Positions 1 through 9,068 of a stretch of 62,336 bases of DNA are shown in pieces (within the stretch, counting starts at the first letter, position 1; each line of letters opens with the position of its first letter). Both the position numbers and the translations under genes were made by a program. Source of the DNA: an uncultured bacterium (GTDB lineage: Bacteria > Bacillota > Clostridia > Oscillospirales > Oscillospiraceae); the NCBI GenBank assembly GCA_949840775.1, contig CATKXO010000014.1, forward strand, positions 1-62,336. The letters are read 5' to 3'. The notes below the pieces were generated by a model. That model saw only the letters and a program-made list of their open reading frames with translations, was not told where the DNA came from and did no database searches.

Positions 1-341
<341 letters not shown>

Positions 342-354
342 ATGTACGGGCATG

Positions 355-388
355 AAAAAAGCCGCCTTTCCCATGCAGAAAAGACGGC
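355..388 (-). terminator. intrinsic terminator-like hairpin upstream of parA
   Basis: Minus-strand GCCGTCTTTTC pairs with GGGAAAGGCGGC and is followed by six T residues. It reads toward parA and ends 66 bases before its start codon. It therefore either ends an unseen upstream transcript or attenuates parA. Confidence 0.65.
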
Positions 389-673
389 CTATCCAGTCGG
401 GCGATATGTGATTTTAGGGGGCAATTCAAAGGGTGGCGCTATACCGTATGTCCGCATTTCCCGGTGTTTCGTCGTATCAAGGCTCATCCCCTGGTAGTAA
501 ATTCGTAGTAATTGGGGTGGTCTGTTGTCAGGAAATGCGAAGTAATGCGCTGTTTCACAAGGTTTTGCCGGTTCTCACAAAATATTTAAGCTAAATGGTA
601 TTGTGGATTAACACGCTAAAGGGCAATTATTTAAATTATATTAAAAATATAAATTATTTAGATAATATAATGC

Positions 674-702
674 TTGCAAATTGTCAAATGTTGTGGTATA
701 GT
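674..702 (+). promoter_or_regulatory. sigma-A promoter of the four-gene cassette
   Basis: TTGCAA at 674-679 and TATAGT at 697-702 are separated by exactly 17 bases. The start codon of the first cassette gene follows 35 bases after the -10 box. No other promoter is evident before 3861, so the four genes are probably one transcript. Confidence 0.7.
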
Positions 703-737
703 ACAAATAAAGACACCACATATTGGAGTTATTGTAT

Positions 738-989
738 ATGTATAATACTGTGAACGAGTTGGCAGTAGCCATAAAAGAATCAATCGATGAATATTGGCGC
801 TTGGAAAAGAGTAAAGAGGAGCTGTATCGGGAAATCAAGAAGATCTTTGAGGAACCGAAACATTGCGGAATTGCTTTGCGGGGGATGGACTTCTCCGCTA
901 CTTTTGGGCAACGGCTCGGAAAGAAACGTAGTATGTTCTTGAAATCGATATTGAATCAGATTGATTGCGAAAAATTCCATTTTGATTGA
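738..989 (+). CDS. small helical protein, first gene of the cassette
   Basis: 83 residues, charged and predicted mostly alpha-helical, with the stretch YWRLEKSKEELYREIKKIFE near the N-terminus and RLGKKRSMFLKSIL near the C-terminus. I chose the ATG at 738 because GGAG lies 9 bases upstream; an in-frame TTG at 723 has no usable ribosome site. It resembles the short Firmicutes family TIGR04540 as I remember it, whose function is unknown; this match is tentative. Its stop is 14 bases before the next gene, so the two are likely co-translated. A helical partner or regulator of the downstream membrane protein is possible but unproven. Confidence 0.75.
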   Translation: MYNTVNELAVAIKESIDEYWRLEKSKEELYREIKKIFEEPKHCGIALRGMDFSATFGQRLGKKRSMFLKSILNQIDCEKFHFD

Positions 990-1003
990 ATCGAGGAAAT
1001 ATC

Positions 1004-1804
1004 ATGGTATTGTCAAAGGATGGTATTATATATTGCTGTCAGCATATGCACCTAATCGACAATTATTGCCTTGAAAATATTCAGACATGTAGCTATGACC
1101 TGAGAATGGGCGATCAATATTATTATTATAAAAAAGGAGATCACAAGGTCAAGATTTGCTCCCTGCGGCAAAATGAATCCTTGAAAATTCCGCCAAACGC
1201 GATATGTTATGTAATTACTGAGGAATCCGTCAATATGCCAAAGGACTTGACCGCGTCGATCTCTCTCTCCTTTGGACTGATTAAAAGAGGCGTCATGCTG
1301 GCGGCACAGCCTCCTTACGACCCGGGGTACCATGGAAAGACAGTCGCACTTTTACATAATCTGTCAAATGAGCCTGTAAAGATCAAGCGCGGGGACCATA
1401 TTCTGAATATCATTTTTACAAAATTGAGCATTCCTGTGGATTCAAGCCAGCTGTACAATGGCAGCTACCAAAACCTCAGGGATTTGAAAGTCTACTGCGA
1501 CGAGGTAAGGATTGGCGCGGTGTTTGAGTTGAACGCTGAACTCAAGAAAATACGCACACGGTTTTATAATTCCATCCCCACCATACTAACGATAATTACT
1601 GTCCTTATTGGCCTGATCACTCTGATCGTCACTGTGCCTCCCGTGGCAAGTTCCCTGGGTTTTGGCGGCAAGACAGAGGCATCCTCCGATACTGTGGACA
1701 CAAATAACGTTCATCCGGAATTTTTTGTTGACAAGGACTCCAATACCATTACCGTGCGCATCGATGGACAAGACTATGAAATAGATATTAGGGATAGACC
1801 ATAG
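1004..1804 (+). CDS. dCTP deaminase/dUTPase-fold protein with C-terminal membrane segment
   Basis: 266 residues. Residues 1-145 carry the dCTP deaminase/dUTPase trimer fold: SYDLRMG at 30-36, SISLSFGL at 85-92, and DPGYHGKTVALLHN at 106-119 (compare DPGW-G--VLEFYN in E. coli Dcd). One transmembrane helix spans about 191-214, followed by an approximately 50-residue polar tail. By my hand alignment the catalytic Arg115 and Glu138 of E. coli Dcd correspond to Ser89 and Leu116 here, so deamination is doubtful. Nucleotide sensing or scaffolding is more likely, but this is inference. The ATG at 1004 is chosen because GAGGA lies 6 bases upstream. Neighbours are a small helical protein, an FAD dehydrogenase and a DNA glycosylase. 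Free dCTP deaminases are known phage-defence enzymes. Confidence 0.8.
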   Translation: MVLSKDGIIYCCQHMHLIDNYCLENIQTCSYDLRMGDQYYYYKKGDHKVKICSLRQNESLKIPPNAICYVITEESVNMPKDLTASISLSFGLIKRGVMLAAQPPYDPGYHGKTVALLHNLSNEPVKIKRGDHILNIIFTKLSIPVDSSQLYNGSYQNLRDLKVYCDEVRIGAVFELNAELKKIRTRFYNSIPTILTIITVLIGLITLIVTVPPVASSLGFGGKTEASSDTVDTNNVHPEFFVDKDSNTITVRIDGQDYEIDIRDRP

Positions 1805-1846
1805 TGTATGGATTGAATTCCAATAAATTGATTGAGTGGTAATATA

Positions 1847-3235
1847 ATGAAAAATTATGATGTAGCAATCATCGGCGCGGGACCAGCAGGACTTTTTGCC
1901 GCGCACTATATCTTAAATCATTCCAAGTTGGCTTCCGTCCTCCTAATCGATATGGGAAACGCGATTCAAAATCGGAAATGCTGCGGAAGCTGTCAGACCT
2001 GCGCGGATAGGGATCGTTGCTGTATATTGTGCGGTGTCGGCGGAAGCGGGCTGTTCTCAGATGGAAAACTGATTTTGGATCTCCATTCCGGGGGAAAATT
2101 GGATTCAATTACCAACCTGAGTGACGAAAAAAGGGAATGGCTGAAGAAAGAGATTGTCGGTACCCTGAAACGGCACGATGGTAAGTCAAAGCCGGGACCT
2201 GGATTCTCAGTTCACAACCAGGAGGTGTGGCATAAGCGTTTTGGGGCGGAAGGCTTACATATTAAACATTACGATGTTTTACATATGGGTACGGCCAACT
2301 TACATCATATCACGACAGGTTTTGCAGAGGAGATTTGTGAAAGTCCTCGTCTCTGTTTGAAGCTTGGCTGTGAAATTGTCGGGGTGGAACCTGACCCGTA
2401 CGGCCGATCAACCTTGTACACGAGCAAAGGAGAGTGCTTTTCCGCATCTAATGTAGTGTTTTCGGTTGGAAAGACCGGAAGTATATGGCTAAATAGCCTG
2501 TTTCAGAAAAACGGAATCGGTTTTAGCAAAGAAAATACATACATAGGGGTTCGGGTTGAAACCGCCCATGAGGCAATCAAGGAATTGTTTGATTATTGTT
2601 TTGATCCGAAAATATGGACTTATTACGGAGACAGAAAAGTCAAGACGCACTGCTTCTGCCGCCGGGGAGATATTGTCTGCGCCAATTATATGGGATTTTT
2701 GACCGTCGGTGGGCATACACGATTTACAGAAAACAATGATACGCCGTTGAGTCAACAATCTTTAAAGGGGAATTTTAATATACTCGTTTCAACAAGATGT
2801 TTAGACAGTGAAATACTCCAAATTCTGGAGTATTTTCGTCATATGAACCCCGATGGCATTGTAGTACAAAGGCTTCTGGACTTTCTGGATTCTGAGACGG
2901 CCATGACAGCAGAAAACACCGGTGCTACAGTGAGAAGCAAAACGGGAAATATCAGAAGTGCGTTGGATCGCCTTGAGTCTACTGGTACGATTATTGCCGA
3001 TTTTATCCGGCGACTGGGTAAAATAGTTCCTGGCATTCTGAACGAGAACAGCCTCGTTTACGCGCCGGCCCTGGAGTGGTTTATGAATCGCGTCGCTGTC
3101 AATTCCAACATGGAGACATCCATAGAGGGCTGGTTCGCTGTGGGCGATGGGGCCGGATTGAGCCAGGGTATTGTACATTCTGCCGCTACAAGCATCATCG
3201 CCGCGGAGGAAATATGTCGACGAATAACAGAATAA
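1847..3235 (+). CDS. FAD-dependent dehydrogenase of the COG2509 type
   Basis: 462 residues. The N-terminal Rossmann motif GAGPAG is at 10-15. A cysteine cluster (CCGSCQTC, RCCILCGVGGSGLFSDGKL) at about 45-75 is typical of COG2509 NAD(P)/FAD-dependent dehydrogenases. The C-terminal GDGAGLSQGIVHSAATSIIAAE closes the FAD site. The substrate of this family is not established. The ATG at 1847 is preferred over an in-frame TTG at 1832; its ribosome site is weak (GAGTGG). It starts 42 bases after the deaminase-like gene and overlaps the glycosylase gene by 22 bases, so translation is probably coupled. Codon use is AT-rich like its neighbours and unlike the core genome to the right. Confidence 0.85.
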   Translation: MKNYDVAIIGAGPAGLFAAHYILNHSKLASVLLIDMGNAIQNRKCCGSCQTCADRDRCCILCGVGGSGLFSDGKLILDLHSGGKLDSITNLSDEKREWLKKEIVGTLKRHDGKSKPGPGFSVHNQEVWHKRFGAEGLHIKHYDVLHMGTANLHHITTGFAEEICESPRLCLKLGCEIVGVEPDPYGRSTLYTSKGECFSASNVVFSVGKTGSIWLNSLFQKNGIGFSKENTYIGVRVETAHEAIKELFDYCFDPKIWTYYGDRKVKTHCFCRRGDIVCANYMGFLTVGGHTRFTENNDTPLSQQSLKGNFNILVSTRCLDSEILQILEYFRHMNPDGIVVQRLLDFLDSETAMTAENTGATVRSKTGNIRSALDRLESTGTIIADFIRRLGKIVPGILNENSLVYAPALEWFMNRVAVNSNMETSIEGWFAVGDGAGLSQGIVHSAATSIIAAEEICRRITE

Positions 3236-3861
3236 ATCCGCTTGCTCGTGATTTCTATTTGAGGGACGCCAACACGGTAGCTCCTGAATTGCTCGGAAAG
3301 CTGTTAGTACATCACTCTGCTAGCGGAATCACTTCCGGAATGATTGTTGAAGCTGAATCATATGTTGGCCCGTTTGACAAAGGATCACATTCCTATTTGA
3401 ACAAAAGAACTGAACGAACAGAAATTCAATTTGGACTTGGCGGCTACGCATATGTATACACAATTTATGGAATGCACTCCTGTTTTAATGTTGTAACGAA
3501 TACAATCGACAAGCCAGAGGTCGTATTAATCCGCGCACTTGAACCCGTGGATGGGCAGGATTTGATGTGCCAACGGAGAAATATGGATTATGGCATTGAT
3601 TTATGTAATGGGCCAGGAAAGCTATGTCAGGCAATGGACATCACCAAAGAATTGTATGGATGTGATTTATGTGGGGACAAATTGTATCTGGTGCCATTTC
3701 AGCATATAGAAAAGAAGCAAATCATGGTATCACCGAGGATTAATATTGATTATGCCGATGAATGCAGAGATTATTTATGGAGGTATTTCATACAGGATAA
3801 CCCATATGTGTCAAAGATTGCAAAACGATATAGTGAACAGAAAAAGCCTTACGGTATTTGA
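3214..3861 (+). CDS. mpg: 3-methyladenine DNA glycosylase, AAG/Mpg family
   Basis: 215 residues. It removes alkylated or deaminated purines (3-methyladenine, hypoxanthine) from DNA in base-excision repair. Family hallmarks are visible: GMIVEAESYVGPFD containing the catalytic Glu, the YVYTIYGMHSCFNVV wedge region, and LCNGPGKLCQAM. Length is usual for bacterial Mpg. The start is ATG 3214 because GGAGGA precedes it at 3205-3210; the open frame extends upstream to 3076 only inside the FAD gene. It overlaps the FAD gene by 22 bases and ends the cassette. Presence of a repair enzyme beside a nucleotide-pool-fold protein hints at a base-modification or damage theme, but this is inference. Confidence 0.93.
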   Translation: MSTNNRINPLARDFYLRDANTVAPELLGKLLVHHSASGITSGMIVEAESYVGPFDKGSHSYLNKRTERTEIQFGLGGYAYVYTIYGMHSCFNVVTNTIDKPEVVLIRALEPVDGQDLMCQRRNMDYGIDLCNGPGKLCQAMDITKELYGCDLCGDKLYLVPFQHIEKKQIMVSPRINIDYADECRDYLWRYFIQDNPYVSKIAKRYSEQKKPYGI

Positions 3862-4335
3862 CAGCTTAGCTCTGAACGAGTTTGTGAGACTTGCTAGACC
3901 ATTTTATATCTTAAGCTATTGTAGCGTAAGGATTTTTGTCCCCATTTGCAAAAAATAAGATGAACCACAAATTTTCAAACAGATTAAATTTTAGTTGTAA
4001 ACAGTATGATATTCCAAATCTGAACCCCTATGCCTCATTGTTATATGTGACCAGATTTGTGTTATCTTGAGTGCTCAGATTCGTCACCTGTTTTTCAAAA
4101 AACGTACAAGTGAGGAGCTAAGAAAACCCGTAATTGAATTGGTGGGAGTATTTTGGACAGTTTTTTCTAGACCGTCTAAAATACTTCTGCTATTTTTTAT
4201 ATGCCATAAAATGTCGATAACTTTGAACCCCGTTTTGCTGCAACGGATACAAGTCGATAATGTACAATGGTTGCGGTTTGGCTTTGGGCACAAACCCGGA
4301 GGCTGTATCTTTTTTGGCACCACAGGACAACCAAG

Positions 4336-4367
4336 AAATCACCTCAGTGAAAGCTGGGGTGATTTTT
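4336..4367 (+). terminator. intrinsic terminator
   Basis: AAATCACCTCAG pairs with CTGGGGTGATTT around loop TGAAAG, followed by T residues. It reads plus-strand and lies 475 bases after mpg, so it may end the cassette transcript or isolate the downstream protease gene. Confidence 0.7.
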
Positions 4368-4412
4368 CCTTTGGCCGCAGAAATGCCGCAGAGGGAAGGG
4401 GATAAAACCGGG

Positions 4413-4440
4413 TTGAAAAATTTCTGAATCCCTGTATAAT
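4413..4440 (+). promoter_or_regulatory. promoter of the clostripain-like gene
   Basis: TTGAAA at 4413-4418 and a perfect TATAAT at 4435-4440 are separated by 16 bases, 75 bases before the start codon. Confidence 0.75.
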
Positions 4441-4514
4441 AATCACCATATAATCGCCATAGATGTGCGCTGCAAAGGACGCAACTATAAATCGAATGAG
4501 GAAAGGGACTACAT

Positions 4515-6824
4515 ATGGACAACAACAGACCAAGAAGCCGGGAGAAACACGTGGAGGGTCCCGGCAAAACGGTACAGAAACGGGGAGCGGGCCTGGGCAC
4601 CGGCCCGGTGGGAGACCGGACCGGCTACAGTGACCGCAGGCAGAGCACCCCCTCCGAGACCAGGAGTGGGGGGACAAAGGGCGGAGGAGGCGCAAAGCTG
4701 ATTGCCATTCTCCTTGTGATGCTGCTGGGCGGAGGCGGAGGTCTGACCGCCCTACTGGGTGGCCAGGGAGGACAGCAGGCCCAGAACAGCGGAACCACCG
4801 GCTGGAGCCAGGTGCCGGCCGGACTGGGGGGCAGCAGCGTCTCCACCGGATGGCAGAACCCGGCCAACACCGGAAAGCTGAACACCAGCCGGACCTCCGG
4901 GGCCCGGGAGCAGTACACCAGGCTCCTGGGGGACGGCAGAGACACCGTCACCGTCATGGTCTACATGTGCGGCACCGACCTGGAGTCCCGCAGCGGCATG
5001 GGGACCGCCGACCTCCAGGAGATGCTCAACGCCCGTTTCGGCAGCAGCCTCAACCTGCTGGTCTACACCGGCGGCTGCAAGGGCTGGAAGAACAATATGG
5101 TCAGCAGCTCGGTCAACCAGATCTGGCAGGTGAAGGACGGCAAGCTGGTCAGCCTGAAGAAGGATTTGGGCAGCGTCTCCATGACGGACCCCAATACCCT
5201 GGCCGAATACATCCGCTGGTGCGCCAAGAACTACCCGGCCAGCCGGTATGAGCTGATTCTCTGGGACCACGGCGGGGGCTCAGTCAGCGGCTACGGCTAC
5301 GATGAGAAGTTTGCCTCCACCGGCTCCATGAGCCTGGCGGGCCTGGATACCGCCCTGAAAAACGCCGGGGTGAAGTTTGACTTTATCGGCTTCGACGCCT
5401 GCCTTATGGCCACTGCGGAGACCGCCCTGACCATGTCCCAGTACGCCGATTACCTCATCGCCTCGGAGGAGACCGAGCCCGGAGTGGGCTGGTATTACAC
5501 CGACTGGCTTACCGCCTTCGGTGAGGACACCTCCATGCCCACCGTAGAGGTGGGAAAGTGCATCGTGGACAGCTTTGTGGACACCTGCGCCCAGAAGTGC
5601 CGGGGCCAGCTGACCACCCTGTCCGTGGTGGACCTGGCGGAGCTGGAGACCGCCCTGCCGGGAGTGCTGTCCGACTTCTCCAAGTCCACCGCCAAGCTTA
5701 TTCAGGATAAAGAGTACCAGACCGTCTCCAACGCCCGCAATGGGGCCCGGGAGTTTGCCCAATCCAGCAAGATCGACCAGGTGGACCTGGTCCATCTGGC
5801 TTGGAACCTGGGCACTCCGGAGGGAAAGGCCCTGACGGAGGTGCTGCTGAGCGCGGTGAAATATAACCGCACCTCCTCCAACATGACCAATGCCTATGGG
5901 CTGTCCATCTACTTCCCCTACCAGAACAAGCGGACCGTCAAGCAGGCCGTATCCACCTATCAGCAGATCGGCATGGACAGCGACTACAGCAAGTGCATCC
6001 AGGATTTTGCCTCCATCCAGCAGGCCGGACAGGTGGGAACCGGCGGCAGCGGCTCTCCCCTGAACGCCCTGATGGGCCTGCCCGGAGGCGGCTCCGGCGG
6101 CAGCGCGGACGCCATTTCCGCCCTGCTCCAGGCGGCGTTGGGCAGCGGCCTGCTCAGTGACCGCTCTCTGGATATCGAGCAGACCGCCCAGTATGTGGCA
6201 GACAACCACCTGGACGATGCCGACCTGACATGGAAAGACGGCGTTCTCCGTCTCACCGAGGACCAATGGTCTCTGGTCCAGAGCCTGGAGCTGAACCTGT
6301 TTTATGACGACGGTCAGGGCTATATCGACCTGGGACTGGACAACGTCTATCAATTTGACGACGGCGGCGGCCTGCTGGGGGGCAACGAGGGCACCTGGCT
6401 GGCTATCGACGGCCAGCCGGTGGCCTACTACCACACCGCCACCGTGGACGACGGGACAAATTACTCCATCACCGGCCGGGTCCCGGTGCTCCACAACGGC
6501 AGCCGGGCCGAGCTGATCCTGGTGTTTGACAACGAGCGGCCCCAGGGCTTTGTGGCCGGGGTCCAGAGTGTCTACCTAGGCGGCGAGACGGAGACGGTGG
6601 CAAAGAGCCAGACCGAGCTCCAGGCCGGCGATACGCTGGAGTTCCTGTGCGACTACTACAGCTACAGCGGGGATTACCAGGACAGCTATCTGCTGGGAGA
6701 GCCGCTGACCGTTACAGAGGCGGAGCTGACCGTCAGCGATGTGCCGCTGGAGGGCAGCACCCAGGCCACATACTGCTTCACCGACCTGTACAACCAACGC
6801 CACTGGACGCCGGCGATCCAGTAA
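4515..6824 (+). CDS. membrane-anchored clostripain-family (C11) cysteine protease
   Basis: 769 residues. A charged, glycine-rich N-terminus (1-60) precedes one membrane helix at about 61-82, so the rest is probably extracellular. The C11 peptidase domain spans about 140-500: VMVYMCGTDLES, the catalytic His252 in WDHGGGS and the catalytic Cys296 in FDACLMA. These enzymes are usually self-cleaved proteases with preference for Arg/Lys; the P1 specificity here is unknown. A beta-rich C-terminal region (550-769) looks like accessory domains. The ATG at 4515 follows GAGGAAAGG. It stands alone between a promoter and a strong terminator, so it is monocistronic. Confidence 0.9.
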   Translation: MDNNRPRSREKHVEGPGKTVQKRGAGLGTGPVGDRTGYSDRRQSTPSETRSGGTKGGGGAKLIAILLVMLLGGGGGLTALLGGQGGQQAQNSGTTGWSQVPAGLGGSSVSTGWQNPANTGKLNTSRTSGAREQYTRLLGDGRDTVTVMVYMCGTDLESRSGMGTADLQEMLNARFGSSLNLLVYTGGCKGWKNNMVSSSVNQIWQVKDGKLVSLKKDLGSVSMTDPNTLAEYIRWCAKNYPASRYELILWDHGGGSVSGYGYDEKFASTGSMSLAGLDTALKNAGVKFDFIGFDACLMATAETALTMSQYADYLIASEETEPGVGWYYTDWLTAFGEDTSMPTVEVGKCIVDSFVDTCAQKCRGQLTTLSVVDLAELETALPGVLSDFSKSTAKLIQDKEYQTVSNARNGAREFAQSSKIDQVDLVHLAWNLGTPEGKALTEVLLSAVKYNRTSSNMTNAYGLSIYFPYQNKRTVKQAVSTYQQIGMDSDYSKCIQDFASIQQAGQVGTGGSGSPLNALMGLPGGGSGGSADAISALLQAALGSGLLSDRSLDIEQTAQYVADNHLDDADLTWKDGVLRLTEDQWSLVQSLELNLFYDDGQGYIDLGLDNVYQFDDGGGLLGGNEGTWLAIDGQPVAYYHTATVDDGTNYSITGRVPVLHNGSRAELILVFDNERPQGFVAGVQSVYLGGETETVAKSQTELQAGDTLEFLCDYYSYSGDYQDSYLLGEPLTVTEAELTVSDVPLEGSTQATYCFTDLYNQRHWTPAIQ

Positions 6825-6841
6825 CGCCCAAATCTTTTCTT

Positions 6842-6887
6842 TTTCGCGTTCCCACCTCCTCACGGGGGAGGGAACGCGAAATTTTTG
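6842..6887 (+). terminator. strong intrinsic terminator after the clostripain-like gene
   Basis: TTTCGCGTTCCC pairs perfectly with GGGAACGCGAAA, followed by a T run. It starts 18 bases after the stop codon. Confidence 0.9.
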
Positions 6888-6926
6888 GACAATATAATAG
6901 AAGTGCAATCCTGACAGGAATTAAGC

Positions 6927-6955
6927 TTGTATTTTCCTCCAAAATATCGTATGAT
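6927..6955 (+). promoter_or_regulatory. promoter of the uridine-kinase-like gene
   Basis: TTGTAT at 6927-6932 and TATGAT at 6950-6955 are separated by 17 bases, 45 bases before the start codon. Confidence 0.6.
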
Positions 6956-6999
6956 AGAGGCAGATCATCCAGGCAATCACACATAAAGGAGGTCATCCT

Positions 7000-8670
7000 A
7001 TGGAAGAGAAAAGAACCATCAGGGTCACGGTAGACGGAGCGGAATACTCCTATCCCTACGGAACGCCTTACCGCACCATTGCGGCAGACTTTCAGGACCG
7101 GTATCCTTACGACATCCTGCTGGTCAACCGGGGCGGAAAGCTCTGTGAGCTCCACAAGGTCCTGGACCGGGACTGCTCGCTGAAAATGGTCACCGCCCAG
7201 GACAAGCCCGGCATCCAGACCTATGAGCGCAGCGCGGTCTTCCTGATGCTGAAGGCCTTCTACGACGTGGCGGGCCGGGAAAACGTGGAGCACCTCTCTG
7301 TGGAGTACTCCCTCAGCAGCGCCCTATTCATCCTGGCCAAGGGCAATTTTGTTCTGGACCAGGCCCTGCTGGACCGGGTGGAGGCCCGGATGCGGGAGCT
7401 ATCCACCCAAGCGCTGCCCATCGAAAAGCAGTCCATCAGCACCGACGATGCCATGGAGCTGTTCCGCCAGGCCGGGCTGGTCCACAAGGCCCAGCTCTTC
7501 AACTTCCGGATCAACTCCCGTGTCAACATCTACTCCCTGGACGGCTTTTTGGACTACTTCTACGGCTATATGGCCCCCGACACCAGCTACATCCGATGCT
7601 TCGGCCTGGAGCTGTTTGAAAACGGCTTTGTCCTCCGCCTGCCCACCCAGAAGGACCCCGGGCACCTGGGGGACTTCCGGCCCTCTATCAAGGTGTTCCG
7701 GGAACTCTCCCAGTCCACTCTGCGCTCCCAGGCGCTGAACGCCTCCAACGTGGCGGAGCTGAACACCACCATCGCCCAGGGCGGAGCGACGCCGCTGATC
7801 CTGGCCCACGAGGCCATGATGGAAAAGAAAATCGGCGACATCGCCGCGGAGATTGCCTCCCGGAAAGATGTCCGGTTCGTGATGATCGCGGGGCCCTCCT
7901 CCTCGGGCAAGACCACCTTCTCCCACCGGCTGTCCACCCAGCTGCGCTCCTGCGGCCTGCGGCCCCACGCCATCGCCACCGACAACTACTTTGTGGACCG
8001 GGACAAGACCCCTCGGGACGAAAATGGCAACTACGACTTTGAGGGCCTGGGGGCCATGGACGTGGAGCAGTTCAACACCGACATGGTCCGCCTGCTGAAG
8101 GGCGAGACGGTGGAGCTGCCCACCTTCAACTTCAAGAAGGGCGCCCGGGAGTACAACGGCAATTTTCTCGCCCTGGGGGAGGGCGACGTGCTGGTCATTG
8201 AGGGCATCCACTGCCTGAACGACCAGTTCACCCACTCCCTGCCCAAGGAGAGCAAGTACAGGATTTATATCAGCTGCCTGACCACCCTGAATATCGACGA
8301 CCACAACCGCATCCCCACCACCGACGCCCGTCTCCTGCGGCGGATTGAGCGGGACGCCAGGACCAGAGGGCACAGCGCCCAGGCCACCATTCGGATGTGG
8401 CCCTCTGTCCGCCGGGGAGAAGAGAACAATATTTTCCCCTTCCAGGACAGCGCCGACACGATTTTCAACTCCGCCCTGATCTATGAGACCGCTCTGCTCA
8501 AGCCCTATGTCCAGCCCCTGCTCTTCGGCGTCCCACGGGACAGCGAGGAGTATATCGAGGCCAAGCGCCTGCTGAAATTCCTGAACTACTTCCTGTCCAT
8601 CCCCGCCGACGATGTCCCAAAAACCTCCCTCATGCGGGAGTTCATCGGCGGGGGCTGCTACCACGTCTGA
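7000..8670 (+). CDS. TGS-domain nucleoside (uridine) kinase family protein
   Basis: 556 residues with three parts. Residues 1-65 form a TGS-like domain; about 70-220 resemble the second additional domain of threonyl-tRNA synthetase; about 285-490 are a phosphoribulokinase/uridine kinase domain. Walker A is GPSSSGKTT at 298-306 and VIEGIHCLND follows. This architecture is widespread in Firmicutes and annotated as nucleoside kinase; the physiological substrate is not known. It is most likely cytosolic. The ATG at 7000 follows AAAGGAGGTC. A gap of only 14 bases leads into the next gene, so it heads a small operon with the zincin, the zinc-ribbon protein and gluQ. Confidence 0.9.
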   Translation: MEEKRTIRVTVDGAEYSYPYGTPYRTIAADFQDRYPYDILLVNRGGKLCELHKVLDRDCSLKMVTAQDKPGIQTYERSAVFLMLKAFYDVAGRENVEHLSVEYSLSSALFILAKGNFVLDQALLDRVEARMRELSTQALPIEKQSISTDDAMELFRQAGLVHKAQLFNFRINSRVNIYSLDGFLDYFYGYMAPDTSYIRCFGLELFENGFVLRLPTQKDPGHLGDFRPSIKVFRELSQSTLRSQALNASNVAELNTTIAQGGATPLILAHEAMMEKKIGDIAAEIASRKDVRFVMIAGPSSSGKTTFSHRLSTQLRSCGLRPHAIATDNYFVDRDKTPRDENGNYDFEGLGAMDVEQFNTDMVRLLKGETVELPTFNFKKGAREYNGNFLALGEGDVLVIEGIHCLNDQFTHSLPKESKYRIYISCLTTLNIDDHNRIPTTDARLLRRIERDARTRGHSAQATIRMWPSVRRGEENNIFPFQDSADTIFNSALIYETALLKPYVQPLLFGVPRDSEEYIEAKRLLKFLNYFLSIPADDVPKTSLMREFIGGGCYHV

Positions 8671-8684
8671 CCGGGGGTATCACT

Positions 8685-9068
8685 ATGACACCCACCTATA
8701 GCCAGATGGGGGATCGGCTGGAGGAGATCGCCGGCCGGTTCCCGGATGCCTTCTTCCAGGACCTGGACGGCGGTATCCAGCTGGAGGAGCAGGAGCTCCC
8801 CGACCCGGACTTTCCTCCGGGGGAGATGTACATCATGGGGGAGTACGTCCACGATGCGCTGGGCCGGTATATCCTGCTCTACTACGGCTCCTTTGCCGCA
8901 CTGCTGTCCGGCGAGGACGAGGAGGGCTGGAAAGACGAGATTTTCGCCACTGTGGCCCACGAATTTACCCACCACCTGGAGGAGACCGCCGGGCTCCACG
9001 CCCTGGACGACAAGGATATGGCTTTTTTACAGGAGGCGCTGGAGGAATACGGGGAGGAGAATATATAA
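8685..9068 (+). CDS. zincin-type metallopeptidase family protein
   Basis: 127 residues. The single hallmark is the zinc-binding helix HEFTHHLEETAGLH (HExxHxxE with a downstream His) at about residues 91-104, matching the short bacterial minimal-zincin family (Pfam Zincin_1). The N-terminal part is acidic and has no signal peptide. Substrates of this family are unknown. It starts 14 bases after the kinase and its stop codon overlaps the ATG of the following zinc-ribbon gene, so translation is coupled. Confidence 0.85.
   Translation: MTPTYSQMGDRLEEIAGRFPDAFFQDLDGGIQLEEQELPDPDFPPGEMYIMGEYVHDALGRYILLYYGSFAALLSGEDEEGWKDEIFATVAHEFTHHLEETAGLHALDDKDMAFLQEALEEYGEENI

Larger units (their letters stand above)
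3862..4514. other. 653-base gap between accessory cassette and core genes
   Basis: AT-rich to about 4230, then GC-rich. No open frame here has a ribosome site together with recognisable protein similarity. The 4067-4405 frame starts at TTG and its residues look like random translation. The change in composition near 4230-4330 is the likely right edge of the accessory region. It contains one terminator and the clostripain promoter, listed separately. Confidence 0.5.

Noticed and set aside
723-989. TTG start at 723 for the first cassette gene
   Set aside because: The ribosome site GGAG lies inside that extension; the ATG at 738 has correct spacing.
4067-4405. Possible gene of 112 residues before the clostripain-like gene
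   Set aside because: It starts at TTG without a ribosome site, shows no recognisable domain and runs through a terminator.
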